Shown: in pieces, positions 8,079-16,380 of the stretch
Layout of the letters: every line of letters starts with the position of its first letter
Numbering within the stretch: the first letter of the stretch is position 1
NCBI GenBank assembly: GCA_046349085.1
Contig: JAXMDA010000005.1
Location: forward strand, 62,001 to 126,000
Reading direction: 5' to 3'
Length of the DNA stretch: 64,000 nucleotides
Origin: JAJXWB01 sp046349085
Lineage (GTDB): Bacteria > Pseudomonadota > Alphaproteobacteria > Rhizobiales > Beijerinckiaceae
Notes under the pieces: generated by a model
Database searches by the model: none
The model's input: the letters and a program-made list of their open reading frames with translations, nothing else
Told to the model about the DNA's origin: nothing
Position numbers and translations under genes: made by a program

Positions 8079-8821
8079 GCAAAACCATTCTCGTCACCGG
8101 CGGCAGCCGCGGCATCGGCCGGGCCGTGGCCGTTCTCGCCGGCAAGCGCGGCTGGCGCGTCGCCATAACCTACGTCGCGAACGAACAGGCGGCGGCGGAG
8201 ACGGTCGCGGCGATCGAGGCCGCCGGCGGCAGGGGCCTCGCCATCAAGGCGGATGCGGCAAAGCTCGACGATGTCGCGAAATGCTTTGATGCGGCCGAAA
8301 AGGCGTTCGGCCCCGTGGACGGCTTCGTGAACAACGCCGGCGTCGCCACGCAGGTGAGCAAGCTCGCCGACAAGGATCCGGCCGAAATGGCGCGGATGGT
8401 CGAGATCAACGTGCTGGGCGCGCTCTATGGCGCACGCGAGGCTGCGCGGCGCATGTCGAAAAGTCGTGGCGGCAAGGGCGGCGTGATCGTCAACATGTCG
8501 TCGGCCGCCGCGCGGCTCGGCTCGCCCGGGGAGGGCGTCGACTATGCCGCGTCCAAGGGCTCGATGGACACGCTGACTTACGGCCTCTCCCGGGAACTGG
8601 CTCCGGAAGGGGTACGGGTCAACGCGATCCGGCCGGGCATGATCGCCACCGACATTCATGCGGCCATGGGCGCGCCGGACCGGGCCGAGCGATTGGGCAA
8701 GACGGTGCCGATCGGGCGCGAAGGCAGTGCGGAAGAGGTCGCCGAAGCTGTGGTCTGGCTGTTGTCGGACGAGGCGTCCTACGTCGCCGGCGCCGTTCTC
8801 GACGTCACCGGCGGGCGCTGA
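8075..8821 (+). CDS. SDR family oxidoreductase (FabG-like)
   Basis: A 248-residue classical short-chain dehydrogenase: NAD(P)-binding TGGSRGIGRAV at residue 8, the NNAGVA motif near 88, the catalytic serine in VNMSSAAARLGS near 143 and the YAASK active-site pair near 158. The C-terminal half follows FabG-type reductases (GVRVNAIRPGMIATDIHA, then YVAGAVLDVTGG). The substrate cannot be read from sequence. It is coupled to hemD by an ATGA overlap; no haem-pathway role is known, so this may be an operonic passenger. Its stop abuts the stop of the convergent L,D-transpeptidase gene (8819-8824 reads TGATCA). Confidence 0.93.
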   Translation: MSKTILVTGGSRGIGRAVAVLAGKRGWRVAITYVANEQAAAETVAAIEAAGGRGLAIKADAAKLDDVAKCFDAAEKAFGPVDGFVNNAGVATQVSKLADKDPAEMARMVEINVLGALYGAREAARRMSKSRGGKGGVIVNMSSAAARLGSPGEGVDYAASKGSMDTLTYGLSRELAPEGVRVNAIRPGMIATDIHAAMGAPDRAERLGKTVPIGREGSAEEVAEAVVWLLSDEASYVAGAVLDVTGGR

Positions 8822-10222
8822 TCAACGCGCCGGCTCGTCGCCGCCGGCGATCCTGGCGAGCGCCGGGCGCTCGCCGGTCAGGTAGCGGCCGGGCGCAGCC
8901 GGCTCGACGAGCGAGGCCTCCGGTTTCGGCTTGGCGACCGTCGCGTGCGGCTGTTTCGAAGGCCTTTGCGCCTTGGCGGCGGGCGTGTCGGGATTCGTCA
9001 CCGGAATGGTGGCCGGGGTCGAGGGCGCAGGCGCGTCGGCCTTCGTCTCGGGCTTGTTCATGCCGAGCCACCGGCCAATCATGTCGCGCGCTCCCGGCGA
9101 AGCGGCGGCGATCGCTACGGCGGGCTGCGCCGGTTCCGGCGCTTTGGCCGCCACGGTTTCCTGTGGCTGGGCGGCGGGCTTGGCCGGCCTTGCGGCCGCG
9201 AGCTTCGTCTCCGCCTTCTTGCCCTTGGGATTGTCGAGCGGAATTTCGACCGGCGCCTGGGCAAGCGCTTCCGGGCGGCTGACCATTTCGACGTGCGCGA
9301 AATCGGGATGCTGGCCGCCGTCGGCGTATTTGACCCGAATCGGGCGCACGCCCTTGGTCACGAGTTCGGCCACCTTGGCGGTATCGTGGTTTTCCTTTTC
9401 AGCCACCAGCGACTGAACCTCGGGATCGACGGTCAGAGGCGGGCAGGCGGCGCCCGGGTCGATGCGGCCGCCGTTGGGCGCCGTGGCGTCGAACACATAG
9501 CGCCGGCCGCAGACGTTGACCTTGGGCTCGAGCTTGGTCACCTCGAAATGGTCGGAGCCCTGCTTCAACTGCTTCCAGAAGGCCATGTTCGGGTCGAGCC
9601 GATGCTTGGCGAGATTCTCCGCGGTCATGCGGAAAGGATAGGACTGGAGCTGGATTTCCTTTTGGCCGCCGCCGAAACCCTCGCGCGCGATGGCGTAGAT
9701 CTCGGCGATCTGATTGTCGGTCATCGAGAAGCATCCGGCCGACGAACAATCGCCGTGCACCATGATCATGCCGCCGGTGCGGCCCAGAGCGCGGTCGTAG
9801 GCATTGGGATAGCCGACGTTGAACGACAGATAGTAGTTCGAGTTCGGGTTCATCTGGCTCGGCGCGATGGCGTAGAAGCCTTCGGGAACCTGGCGGTCGC
9901 CCTCGCGCACCTTGGGGCCGAGCTGGCCCGACCAGCGGCACATGGGATAAGTCTTGAGCAGGGCGTACTTGCCGTCGGACTTCCGGCGCTTCCAGATTTC
10001 GAGCTCCGATTCCTTCTTGTAGGTGCGGATCAGGACGGGCTCGTGCGCGTCGGTGCCCTTCGCGGACATCAGCGACAGCGTTTCCGACGGGATCGGCGCC
10101 CAGGCGCGCGCGCTCGACATGCTGCGCTGGTCGTTGCAGGCGGACAGGCTCGCGCCCACAACGGCGACGGCGCCAACCGTCGCGAGGCGCCGGGAAAGGG
10201 TGAAATTCGGCCGGACTTTCAT
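8822..10222 (-). CDS. L,D-transpeptidase lipoprotein (YafK-like)
   Basis: A 466-residue protein with a lipoprotein signal (hydrophobic AVAVVGASLSAC, lipobox cysteine about residue 29). The catalytic domain follows (about 60-280), with MVHGDCSSAGCFSMTD near residue 155: the HGxxxSxGC motif of YkuD enzymes, of the YafK subtype. Such enzymes make or cut 3-3 peptidoglycan cross-links or release envelope proteins from murein. The C-terminal 150 residues are Ala/Pro/Lys-rich, low-complexity and probably extended through the periplasm. A perfect CtrA-type site lies about 125 bp upstream. It is convergent with the SDR gene. Confidence 0.92.
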   Translation of the reverse strand: MKVRPNFTLSRRLATVGAVAVVGASLSACNDQRSMSSARAWAPIPSETLSLMSAKGTDAHEPVLIRTYKKESELEIWKRRKSDGKYALLKTYPMCRWSGQLGPKVREGDRQVPEGFYAIAPSQMNPNSNYYLSFNVGYPNAYDRALGRTGGMIMVHGDCSSAGCFSMTDNQIAEIYAIAREGFGGGQKEIQLQSYPFRMTAENLAKHRLDPNMAFWKQLKQGSDHFEVTKLEPKVNVCGRRYVFDATAPNGGRIDPGAACPPLTVDPEVQSLVAEKENHDTAKVAELVTKGVRPIRVKYADGGQHPDFAHVEMVSRPEALAQAPVEIPLDNPKGKKAETKLAAARPAKPAAQPQETVAAKAPEPAQPAVAIAAASPGARDMIGRWLGMNKPETKADAPAPSTPATIPVTNPDTPAAKAQRPSKQPHATVAKPKPEASLVEPAAPGRYLTGERPALARIAGGDEPAR

Positions 10223-10347
10223 ACGCGCGTCGCGTCCCTGTGTTCGTCGTCGGCAAGCCGCGGCGGGCTTCCAGGCCCGCCAGATGGATTTAGGTCCGTT
10301 ATCCCTAAGCGCCTGTTACCAAGCAGGGGCGCCTTCTTCCGTCGCGG

Positions 10348-10362
10348 TTAACGCCGCGTTAA
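10348..10362. promoter_or_regulatory. CtrA-type site TTAA-N7-TTAA
   Basis: TTAA at 10348-10351 and TTAA at 10359-10362 are separated by exactly 7 bp (CGCCGCG), the consensus for the alphaproteobacterial cell-cycle regulator CtrA. It lies between the accA stop (10376) and the start of the minus-strand L,D-transpeptidase gene (10222), so the latter is the likely target. In a region of about 65% GC this exact match is unlikely by chance at a given promoter, but binding is inferred. Confidence 0.55.
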
Positions 10363-10375
10363 CGCCGCCGCCGGC

Positions 10376-11332
10376 TTACAGGGCTTTGCGCCCCATGGCC
10401 AGAAACTTCTCGGCGCGCGCCGCCCGCACCTCGTCCCGGGAAAGGCCGGCCAGCGCCGCGAAAGCCGCGGAAACAGCCGCGCCCGTCGCCTCGATCGTCG
10501 CCCCGGGATCGCGATGCGCGCCTCCGACCGGTTCCGAAACGATCGTGTCGATAATGCCGAACTTGAGCAAATCTTGGGCGGTAATCTTCATGTTGGTCGC
10601 CGCGTCCTGCGCGCGGCCGGAGTCGCGCCACAGGATCGAGGCCGAGGCCTCGGGCGAGGCCACCGTATAGATGGCGTTTTCCAGCATGATGACGCGGTTG
10701 CAGCTCGCGATGGCGACGGCGCCGCCCGACCCCCCTTCGCCGACGACGACCGCGACATTGGGCACGCCCAGCGCCAGCGAAGCGTCGGTCGATCGGGCGA
10801 TCGCCTCGGCCTGTCCCCGCTCCTCGGCGTCGACGCCCGGGAAGGCGCCGGCCGTGTCCACGAGGCAAAGCACGGGCAGGTCGAAACGGTCGGCGAGCTC
10901 CATCAGGCGCACCGCCTTGCGGTAGCCCTCGGGACGCGCCATGCCGAAATTGTGCTCGAGCCGCGACTTGGTGTCGTTGCCCTTCTCCTGGCCGATCACG
11001 CAGACCGGCTGGCCGCGAAAACGCCCGAAGCCGCCGACGATGGCCGCGTCCTCGGCGAACTGGCGGTCGCCGGCGAGCGGCGTGAATTCCGTGATCAGCC
11101 CCTTCACGTAATCGAGAAAGCGCGGGCGCTGCGGATGGCGGGCGACCAGCGTCTTCTGCCAGGGGGTCAGCTCGCGGTAGAGATCGGCCAGGGCCTTGGC
11201 GGCCTTGGTCTCGAGCTTGGTCAGCTCCTCGCCGATGGACACGGCGCCGCCGCGCGCGGCGACAGCCCGCAATTCCTCGACCTTGGCCTCGAGTTCAGCG
11301 ACCGGCTTTTCGAAATCGAGATAGGAAACCAT
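10376..11332 (-). CDS. accA: Acetyl-CoA carboxylase carboxyltransferase subunit alpha
   Basis: Forms, with AccD, the carboxyltransferase that makes malonyl-CoA for fatty-acid synthesis. The 318-residue length matches E. coli AccA. Conserved blocks appear in order: LDFEKPVAELEAKVEEL at the start, LTPWQKTLVARHPQRPR, VIGQEKGNDTKSR, NFGMARPEGYRKA, VDTAGAFPGVDAEERGQ, GEGGSGGAVAI and SPEASASILWRD. The open frame extends upstream to 11437, but MVSYLDFEKP at 11332 is the family start. It sits alone between the L,D-transpeptidase and xerD on the same strand. Confidence 0.97.
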   Translation of the reverse strand: MVSYLDFEKPVAELEAKVEELRAVAARGGAVSIGEELTKLETKAAKALADLYRELTPWQKTLVARHPQRPRFLDYVKGLITEFTPLAGDRQFAEDAAIVGGFGRFRGQPVCVIGQEKGNDTKSRLEHNFGMARPEGYRKAVRLMELADRFDLPVLCLVDTAGAFPGVDAEERGQAEAIARSTDASLALGVPNVAVVVGEGGSGGAVAIASCNRVIMLENAIYTVASPEASASILWRDSGRAQDAATNMKITAQDLLKFGIIDTIVSEPVGGAHRDPGATIEATGAAVSAAFAALAGLSRDEVRAARAEKFLAMGRKAL

Positions 11333-11385
11333 GCGGGATCGGGTTGCGGCGCGCACGCCTGAAATCGAGCTCCCGAGGCCTCCGT

Positions 11386-11429
11386 GATCAGCCTGCATTC
11401 GGGCGAAGCCGCCCGAATGCAGGCTGATC
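11386..11429. repeat. Perfect 20-bp inverted repeat upstream of accA
   Basis: The arms 11386-11405 and 11410-11429 are exact reverse complements around a 4-base loop (AAGC). No T-run follows on either strand, so it is not a textbook intrinsic terminator. It lies 54 bp ahead of the accA start and could form a leader hairpin in the accA transcript or be an interspersed repeat unit. Confidence 0.8.
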
Positions 11430-11443
11430 GGTTTCAAAGGATT

Positions 11444-11492
11444 AGAGCGTGCGATCCGCGAAAACCGGTTTCCACTTTTCGCTGCGCGCTCT
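11444..11492. repeat. Interspersed rhizobial-type repeat, copy 1
   Basis: A 49-bp unit with GCGAAAACCGG-TTTCC-CTTTTCG at its core and AGAGCG / CGCGCTCTAG at its ends. A second copy with the same layout is at 47006-47057 in this window. I recall very similar AAAACCGGTTTCCACTTTT units scattered through Rhizobiales intergenic regions. Function unknown. It lies between xerD and accA, beside the 20-bp inverted repeat. Confidence 0.65.
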
Positions 11493-11574
11493 AGTCGGGC
11501 GCGGCGCGAAACTGGCTACAGAGCGCGGCCAAGTCAAGTTCGACGCTCGTGCGAGACGCCGCGCCGCGTTCGTC

Positions 11575-12519
11575 TCAATCTTTGTCGCCCAGGGGATGCA
11601 GGTCGCGCACCATGGCGCGGGTGCGCTCGTCGAGGACGTGGGTATAGATCTGTGTCGTCGAAATGTCCGCGTGGCCCAGCAATTCCTGGACGATGCGCAG
11701 GTCCGCGCCATTCTGCAGCAAGTGGCTGGCGAAGGCATGGCGCAGGACGTGCGGGCTGATCGCGGCGGCGCGGACGCCCACCCCCGCGGCGAGCGCCTTC
11801 AGGTCGCGCGCGAAAGCCTGGCGCGTCAGGTGGCCGCTCTCGGCGTCCGAAGGAAAGAGCCATTTCGATTCGATCAGCGCAGGCGCGACCGCCTTGACCC
11901 AGTCGCGATAGGCGGCGACAGCCTCCCGCGCGGCTGGCGTCAGCGGCACGAGACGGTCGCGGCCGCCCTTTCCTCGCACGGTAATGAAAGCCTCCTTCGT
12001 CCGCGCGGCCGACTTCGGCAGGGCGACGAGTTCCGACACGCGCAGCCCGGTGGCGTAGAGCAATTCGACAAGAGCGTAGAGGCGCGCGGCGCGCAGCTTC
12101 TGCGCGGGCGGAACGTCCGGCCTGTTCGCTGCGGCGCGGGCGGATTCGATGAGCGCGTCGACCTGGTCGACGCTGAGGATCTTCGGGGCCGAGGGCGCGC
12201 GACGCGGACCTTCGAGAATGGCGGCCGGGTCGTCGCCGCGCATGTTCTCGGCGACGAGAAAGCGGTGGAGCTGCCGGATCGAGGATAGACGCCGCGCCGA
12301 AGACGCCGCCTCGAAGCCGCGCCTCTGCAGGTCGCTCAGATATTGCCTGATCGCCGCCGTGTCGACGTCCGCCGGCGTCGCGCCGTTCTTGCGAAGAAAA
12401 CCGGCATAGTCGACGAGATCGCGGCGATAGGCGTCGATCGTGTTGCGCGAAGCGCCGCGTTCGGCGGCGATCATGTCGAGAAACAGGTCGATCTGCTCAG
12501 CCGCGCGATCCGCGCTCAT
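11575..12519 (-). CDS. xerD: Site-specific tyrosine recombinase XerD
   Basis: Resolves chromosome dimers at dif with XerC. The 314-residue protein has the SAM-like N-terminal core-binding domain (about 1-95, FLDMIAAERGASRNTIDAYRRDL) and the catalytic domain with R in ATGLRVSELVAL, the HxxR motif in SPHVLRHAFASHLLQNGADLRIVQELLGH, and the nucleophile tyrosine in TTQIYTHV near residue 290. Its ATG overlaps the stop of a 51-codon ORF (ATGA at 12516-12519). XerD versus XerC is inferred from overall resemblance. Confidence 0.93.
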   Translation of the reverse strand: MSADRAAEQIDLFLDMIAAERGASRNTIDAYRRDLVDYAGFLRKNGATPADVDTAAIRQYLSDLQRRGFEAASSARRLSSIRQLHRFLVAENMRGDDPAAILEGPRRAPSAPKILSVDQVDALIESARAAANRPDVPPAQKLRAARLYALVELLYATGLRVSELVALPKSAARTKEAFITVRGKGGRDRLVPLTPAAREAVAAYRDWVKAVAPALIESKWLFPSDAESGHLTRQAFARDLKALAAGVGVRAAAISPHVLRHAFASHLLQNGADLRIVQELLGHADISTTQIYTHVLDERTRAMVRDLHPLGDKD

Positions 12520-12671
12520 TTGCCGGCGAGGGCGTTGGGCGGCAGGGTCTTCGTCATCTCGCGCTGCTGCGGCTCGACAAAGGTCACGAGCGCCCACATG
12601 CCGGCATAGGCGAGGCCCGCCAGGACGCCGACAACAAAGAGAAACCGGAAGAGACTCGGCAAATCGCTCAC
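12516..12671 (-). CDS. Small single-pass membrane protein (51 aa) coupled to xerD
   Basis: A GTG-started 51-codon frame reads VSDLPSLFRFLFVVGVLAG onward. Residues about 8-32 form one hydrophobic helix, followed by the charged tail FVEPQQREMTKTLPPNALAGK. The stop overlaps the xerD start by ATGA, so it was probably retained under selection and is translated with xerD. I recall small proteins with a similar MSDLPxLFRFL start and a xxFVEPxxREMT segment upstream of xerD in other Rhizobiales, which supports it as a real conserved gene of unknown function. Confidence 0.72.
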   Translation of the reverse strand: MSDLPSLFRFLFVVGVLAGLAYAGMWALVTFVEPQQREMTKTLPPNALAGK

Positions 12672-12790
12672 CCTCGAAAGCGCCCCGAACATAGGCCGCC
12701 GGGCTTGATGCAGGCAACTGCCGGCTTCGCGGGCTGTGCAGATTTGATAGATGGTTTCGGCTGGCGCGGGCCGTATGATACAGACCAGCG

Positions 12791-14521
12791 ATGCAGCAAA
12801 CCACGACAGGCGCCGCCATTCACGCGCCGCGCCCTCCGCAGGCGCGCGAGCGGGCGCTTGTCGCCGCGCTCGGCGCGCGCTCGATCGTGCTGGTGGGGAT
12901 GATGGGGTGCGGCAAGACCTCGGCCGGCCGGCGGCTGGCGGAGCGCCTGGGGCTGCCCTTCGTCGATGCGGACCACGAGATCGAGGCCGCGCACCAGATG
13001 ACGATTTCCGAGATTTTCGCGACCTACGGCGAGCCCTATTTCCGCGACGGCGAACGGCGCGTCATGGCGCGACTGCTGGCCGGCGGCCCGAACGTGATCG
13101 CCACCGGCGGCGGCGCGTTCATGAACGAAAAGACGCGTACGCGCATCGCCGAAACCGGCATTTCGGTCTGGCTTCGGGCCGAGTTCGACCTGCTGATGAA
13201 GCGCGTGCGCCGGCGCCCCACGCGCCCGCTGCTGCAGAACCCGGACCCCGAGGGCACGCTGCGCCGCTTGATGGATGAGCGCTACCCGGTCTATGCGAAG
13301 GCCCAAGTGACCGTCGAGGCGCGCGACGCGCATTACGACGCCGTCGTCGAGGACGTGATGAACGCGCTGGAAACCTATCTTGCGGCCGCTTCAACCGCGG
13401 ACTCGCCGTCGCGCGAGATCGTACGCGTGGCGCTCGGCGATCGCGCCTACGATATCGCCATCGGCGACGGCGTGATCGCGGAGGCCGGTCCGCGTATCGC
13501 CGCGCTCGCGCCGAAGGCCGCCTGCGCCATCGTCACCGACGAGAATGTGGCGCGCGCTCACCTCAGCGCATTGCAGGCGAGCCTGGATGCGGCGGGCGTC
13601 CGGCATTCGTCGATCGTCGTGCCGCCCGGCGAGAGCACCAAGCGCTACGAATGGTTCGAGCGCGTCTGCGAGGCGATCATCGCGGCGAAAATCGAGCGCG
13701 GCGATTTCGTCGTGGCGCTCGGCGGCGGCGTGGTCGGCGATCTCGCCGGCTTCGCGGCGGCCTCCGTGCGGCGCGGCGTGCGCTTCGCGCAGATTCCCAC
13801 GACCCTGCTGGCGCAGGTCGATTCCTCGGTCGGCGGCAAGACCGGCATCAATTCCGCGCACGGCAAGAATCTGGTCGGCGCCTTCTACCAGCCGGCGCTG
13901 GTGCTCGCCGACACGGCGGCGCTGACGACCCTGTCCGAACGCGAATTTCGCGCGGGCTACGCCGAAGTCGCCAAGTACGGATTGATCGACGCGCCTGATT
14001 TCTTTGCGTGGCTCGAACAGAACTGGCGCGCGGTCTTCGCCGGCGGGCCAGCGCGCATTCAGGCGATCGCGCGCTCCTGCGCTTCCAAGGCGGCTGTCGT
14101 CGCTCGCGACGAGACGGAGCAGGGCGACCGCGCGCTTCTCAATCTCGGCCATACCTTCGGCCATGCGTTCGAGCGGCTCGTCGGCTACGATGGCGAGAGG
14201 CTGGTGCACGGCGAGGGGGTGGCGATCGGCATGGCCTGCGCCTTTCGTTTTTCCGTCGCGCGCGGCCTGTGCGCCGGGCAGGACGCCGAGCGCGTCGCCG
14301 GCCATCTGCGCACGGTCGGCCTGCCGACGCGCATTCGCGACATCGTGGGCTGGAGCGCGGGAGCCGACGCCATCCTCGAGGCCATGTATCAGGACAAGAA
14401 GGTGCAGCAGGGCTCGCTTACCTTCATTCTGGCGCGCGGTATTGGCCAGTCCTTCATCGCCAAGGGGATCGAGCCGGGCGATGTCCGGGCCTTCCTCGAA
14501 AGCGAACTCGCCGCCTCCTGA
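12791..14521 (+). CDS. aroKB: Fused shikimate kinase / 3-dehydroquinate synthase
   Basis: One uninterrupted 576-residue frame joins two shikimate-pathway enzymes. Residues about 28-195 are AroK: Walker A GMMGCGKTSAGRRLA, substrate-binding DADHEIE, GGGAFM, and the lid RRRPTRPLL. Residues about 208-570 are AroB: GGGVVGDLAGFAAAS, the PTTLLAQVDSSVGGKTGIN signature, zinc/active-site region EVAKYGLI, and LNLGHTFGHAFE with its metal-binding histidine. They are steps 5 and 2 of chorismate synthesis, so they are not consecutive. Many alphaproteobacteria have adjacent separate aroK and aroB genes; here no stop, frameshift or internal ribosome site is evident near 13390. Confidence 0.96.
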   Translation: MQQTTTGAAIHAPRPPQARERALVAALGARSIVLVGMMGCGKTSAGRRLAERLGLPFVDADHEIEAAHQMTISEIFATYGEPYFRDGERRVMARLLAGGPNVIATGGGAFMNEKTRTRIAETGISVWLRAEFDLLMKRVRRRPTRPLLQNPDPEGTLRRLMDERYPVYAKAQVTVEARDAHYDAVVEDVMNALETYLAAASTADSPSREIVRVALGDRAYDIAIGDGVIAEAGPRIAALAPKAACAIVTDENVARAHLSALQASLDAAGVRHSSIVVPPGESTKRYEWFERVCEAIIAAKIERGDFVVALGGGVVGDLAGFAAASVRRGVRFAQIPTTLLAQVDSSVGGKTGINSAHGKNLVGAFYQPALVLADTAALTTLSEREFRAGYAEVAKYGLIDAPDFFAWLEQNWRAVFAGGPARIQAIARSCASKAAVVARDETEQGDRALLNLGHTFGHAFERLVGYDGERLVHGEGVAIGMACAFRFSVARGLCAGQDAERVAGHLRTVGLPTRIRDIVGWSAGADAILEAMYQDKKVQQGSLTFILARGIGQSFIAKGIEPGDVRAFLESELAAS

Positions 14522-14581
14522 GGCCGCCCTGACCGGATCGATGGCGCGGGCGTCGGCGTTTTTCTATCTTACCGCATTCGA

Positions 14582-14601
14582 GCCGGCGCCAGAGCGCCGG
14601 C
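14582..14601 (+). other. Hairpin downstream of aroKB
   Basis: GCCGGCGC (14582-14589) and GCGCCGGC (14594-14601) form an 8-bp stem with loop CAGA, 60 bp after the aroKB stop and 21 bp before the next gene. There is no following T-run, so a Rho-independent terminator is doubtful; it may protect the 3' end or do nothing. Confidence 0.35.
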
Positions 14602-14622
14602 GCAAGACTGGATGAACCGATC

Positions 14623-15909
14623 ATGGAAGGGGCGATAGGCGAGCCTCTGTCGATAAATCCCTGGACCGCGGCGGCGATCGTGGGGGCCTGCATTCTGGTT
14701 TCCGCCTTCTTTTCGGGATCCGAAACCGCGCTGACCGCGGCCTCGCGCGCCCGCATGCACGCCTTAGAGAAGGGCGGAGACGCGCGCGCAGGGATGGTCA
14801 ATCGCCTGCTGCAATCGCGCGACCGCTTCATCGGCGCCATGCTGCTCGGCAACACGCTGGTCAACATCGCCTCGTCGGCGGTCGCCACGAGCCTGCTCGT
14901 GACGATCTTCGGCGAAAAGGGCGCGATCTACGCCACGTTCCTGATGACGGCGCTGCTGCTGATCTTCGCCGAAGTCATGCCCAAGACGATCGCGATCAAT
15001 TTCCCCGAAAGGATGTCGCTCGCGGTTGCGCGCCCCGTCGCGGTCGCGGTCGCCGTATTCGGGCCGATCCTGTTTGCGGTCGAGGCGATCGTTCACGGCG
15101 TGCTGCGCGCCGTCGGCGTGAAGATCGGCGACGCCCACGCGGTTCTGGGCGGCCACGACGAGTTGAAGAGCACGGTCGACTATCTGCATCAGGAAGGCGG
15201 CGTTGCGCGCGCGGACCGCGACATGTTCGGCGGGCTGCTCGATCTCAAGGAACTCTCGGTCTCCGACGTCATGGTCCACCGGACCAAGATGGTCGCGGTC
15301 AATGCGGAATTGCCGCCGCGCGAACTGGTGCGCGAGGTTCTCGCCTCCCCCTATACGCGCCTCCCGCTTTGGCGCGGCGAACCGGAAAACATCATCGGCG
15401 TGATGCACGCCAAGGACCTGCTGCGGGAACTGGAGTCGGTAGGCGATCCCGACAAGGTCAGCATCGACGACATCGCGCTCGACGCCTGGTTCGTTCCCGA
15501 GACGACGACCCTCGTCGACCAGTTGCAGGCTTTCCGCAAGCGCAAGACGCATTTCGCCCTGGTCGTCGACGAGTATGGCGTGGTGATGGGGCTGGTGACG
15601 CTCGAGGACATTCTGGAAGAGATCGTCGGCGACATTACCGACGAGCACGACATTGCGGCCCAGGGCGTGCGCCAGACCGCCGACGGCGGGGTCATTGTCG
15701 ACGGCGCGGTGCCGGTGCGCGACCTCAACCGCATCATGGATTGGCGCCTGCCGGACGAGGAGGCGACGACGATCGCCGGCCTCGTGATCCACGAGGCGCG
15801 GATGATCCCGGAGCCCGGCCAGACATTCACTTTCCACGGCTTCCGGTTCGAGGTGCTGCGCAAGACGCGCAACCGCATTACCTCGCTGCGCGTCGCGCCC
15901 GCGAGCTGA
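14623..15909 (+). CDS. CorC/HlyC-family CNNM domain membrane protein
   Basis: A 428-residue protein of the CNNM/CorC family linked to magnesium or cobalt transport and resistance. Domains in order: DUF21/CNNM membrane region with about four hydrophobic segments (12-35, 65-95, 100-120, 130-155), including the SAFFSGSETALTAASR signature; two CBS domains (about 215-335, with SDVMVHRTKM and HFALVVDEYGVVMGLVTLEDILEEIVGDI); and a C-terminal CorC_HlyC domain (about 345-425). It follows aroKB by 101 bp on the same strand and is convergent with marR. Confidence 0.94.
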   Translation: MEGAIGEPLSINPWTAAAIVGACILVSAFFSGSETALTAASRARMHALEKGGDARAGMVNRLLQSRDRFIGAMLLGNTLVNIASSAVATSLLVTIFGEKGAIYATFLMTALLLIFAEVMPKTIAINFPERMSLAVARPVAVAVAVFGPILFAVEAIVHGVLRAVGVKIGDAHAVLGGHDELKSTVDYLHQEGGVARADRDMFGGLLDLKELSVSDVMVHRTKMVAVNAELPPRELVREVLASPYTRLPLWRGEPENIIGVMHAKDLLRELESVGDPDKVSIDDIALDAWFVPETTTLVDQLQAFRKRKTHFALVVDEYGVVMGLVTLEDILEEIVGDITDEHDIAAQGVRQTADGGVIVDGAVPVRDLNRIMDWRLPDEEATTIAGLVIHEARMIPEPGQTFTFHGFRFEVLRKTRNRITSLRVAPAS

Positions 15910-15918
15910 GACCGTCCG

Positions 15919-16380
15919 TCATCCGCGGTGGGCGTCGAGCAGGTCGCCGAGGATTTCGTCCAGCGTGCGCGCCTGTTTTTCGCCGAGATGGGCGAGGAAA
16001 TGGGCTGACAGCGCGGCCTCGTAGACCTCGGCCATGCGGGCGCGGGTCTCCTGTCCGAGCTGCGTGGCTTCAACGCGCCAGCCCCGGCGATCGTCGACGC
16101 ACTCCGTGCGGCTTAGCAGGCCCGCCAGAACCATCTTTTCGAGAAGGCGCGAGACGGCCGGCTGCTCGAGATCGAGGGCGTCCTGAAGCTCGAAGGGCCG
16201 CAAGCCGTCTGCGCCGCGACGCACGACCTCCTCAAGGGCGCGCAGCCAGAGCAGCGGCGGGAGGCCCCCGGCCTTGAGCGCCCGTTCGAGCCGGGCGTGC
16301 ACGACAGCGTAGGACTTCTCCAGCCGGCGAAAGCTGCGCAGCGTCTTTCTGCCAAGCTCCGCCAAAGGAAAATCCTCCAC
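15919..16380 (-). CDS. MarR-family transcriptional regulator
   Basis: A 153-residue winged-helix regulator. The helix-turn-helix is at about residues 58-85 (RPFELQDALDLEQPAVSRLLEKMVLAGLL), followed by the wing RTECVDDRRGWRVEATQLG. The start codon is GTG at 16380; an in-frame TAA 24 bp upstream leaves no other good choice, and no clear Shine-Dalgarno is present, so translation may be leaderless or weak. Two palindromes directly abut the start (16381-16418) and suggest autoregulation. It lies 57 bp downstream of the NdvA-like exporter on the same strand. Confidence 0.9.
   Translation of the reverse strand: MEDFPLAELGRKTLRSFRRLEKSYAVVHARLERALKAGGLPPLLWLRALEEVVRRGADGLRPFELQDALDLEQPAVSRLLEKMVLAGLLSRTECVDDRRGWRVEATQLGQETRARMAEVYEAALSAHFLAHLGEKQARTLDEILGDLLDAHRG

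Noticed and set aside
11386..11429. Intrinsic terminator for xerD
   Set aside because: The 20-bp hairpin has no T-run on either strand.
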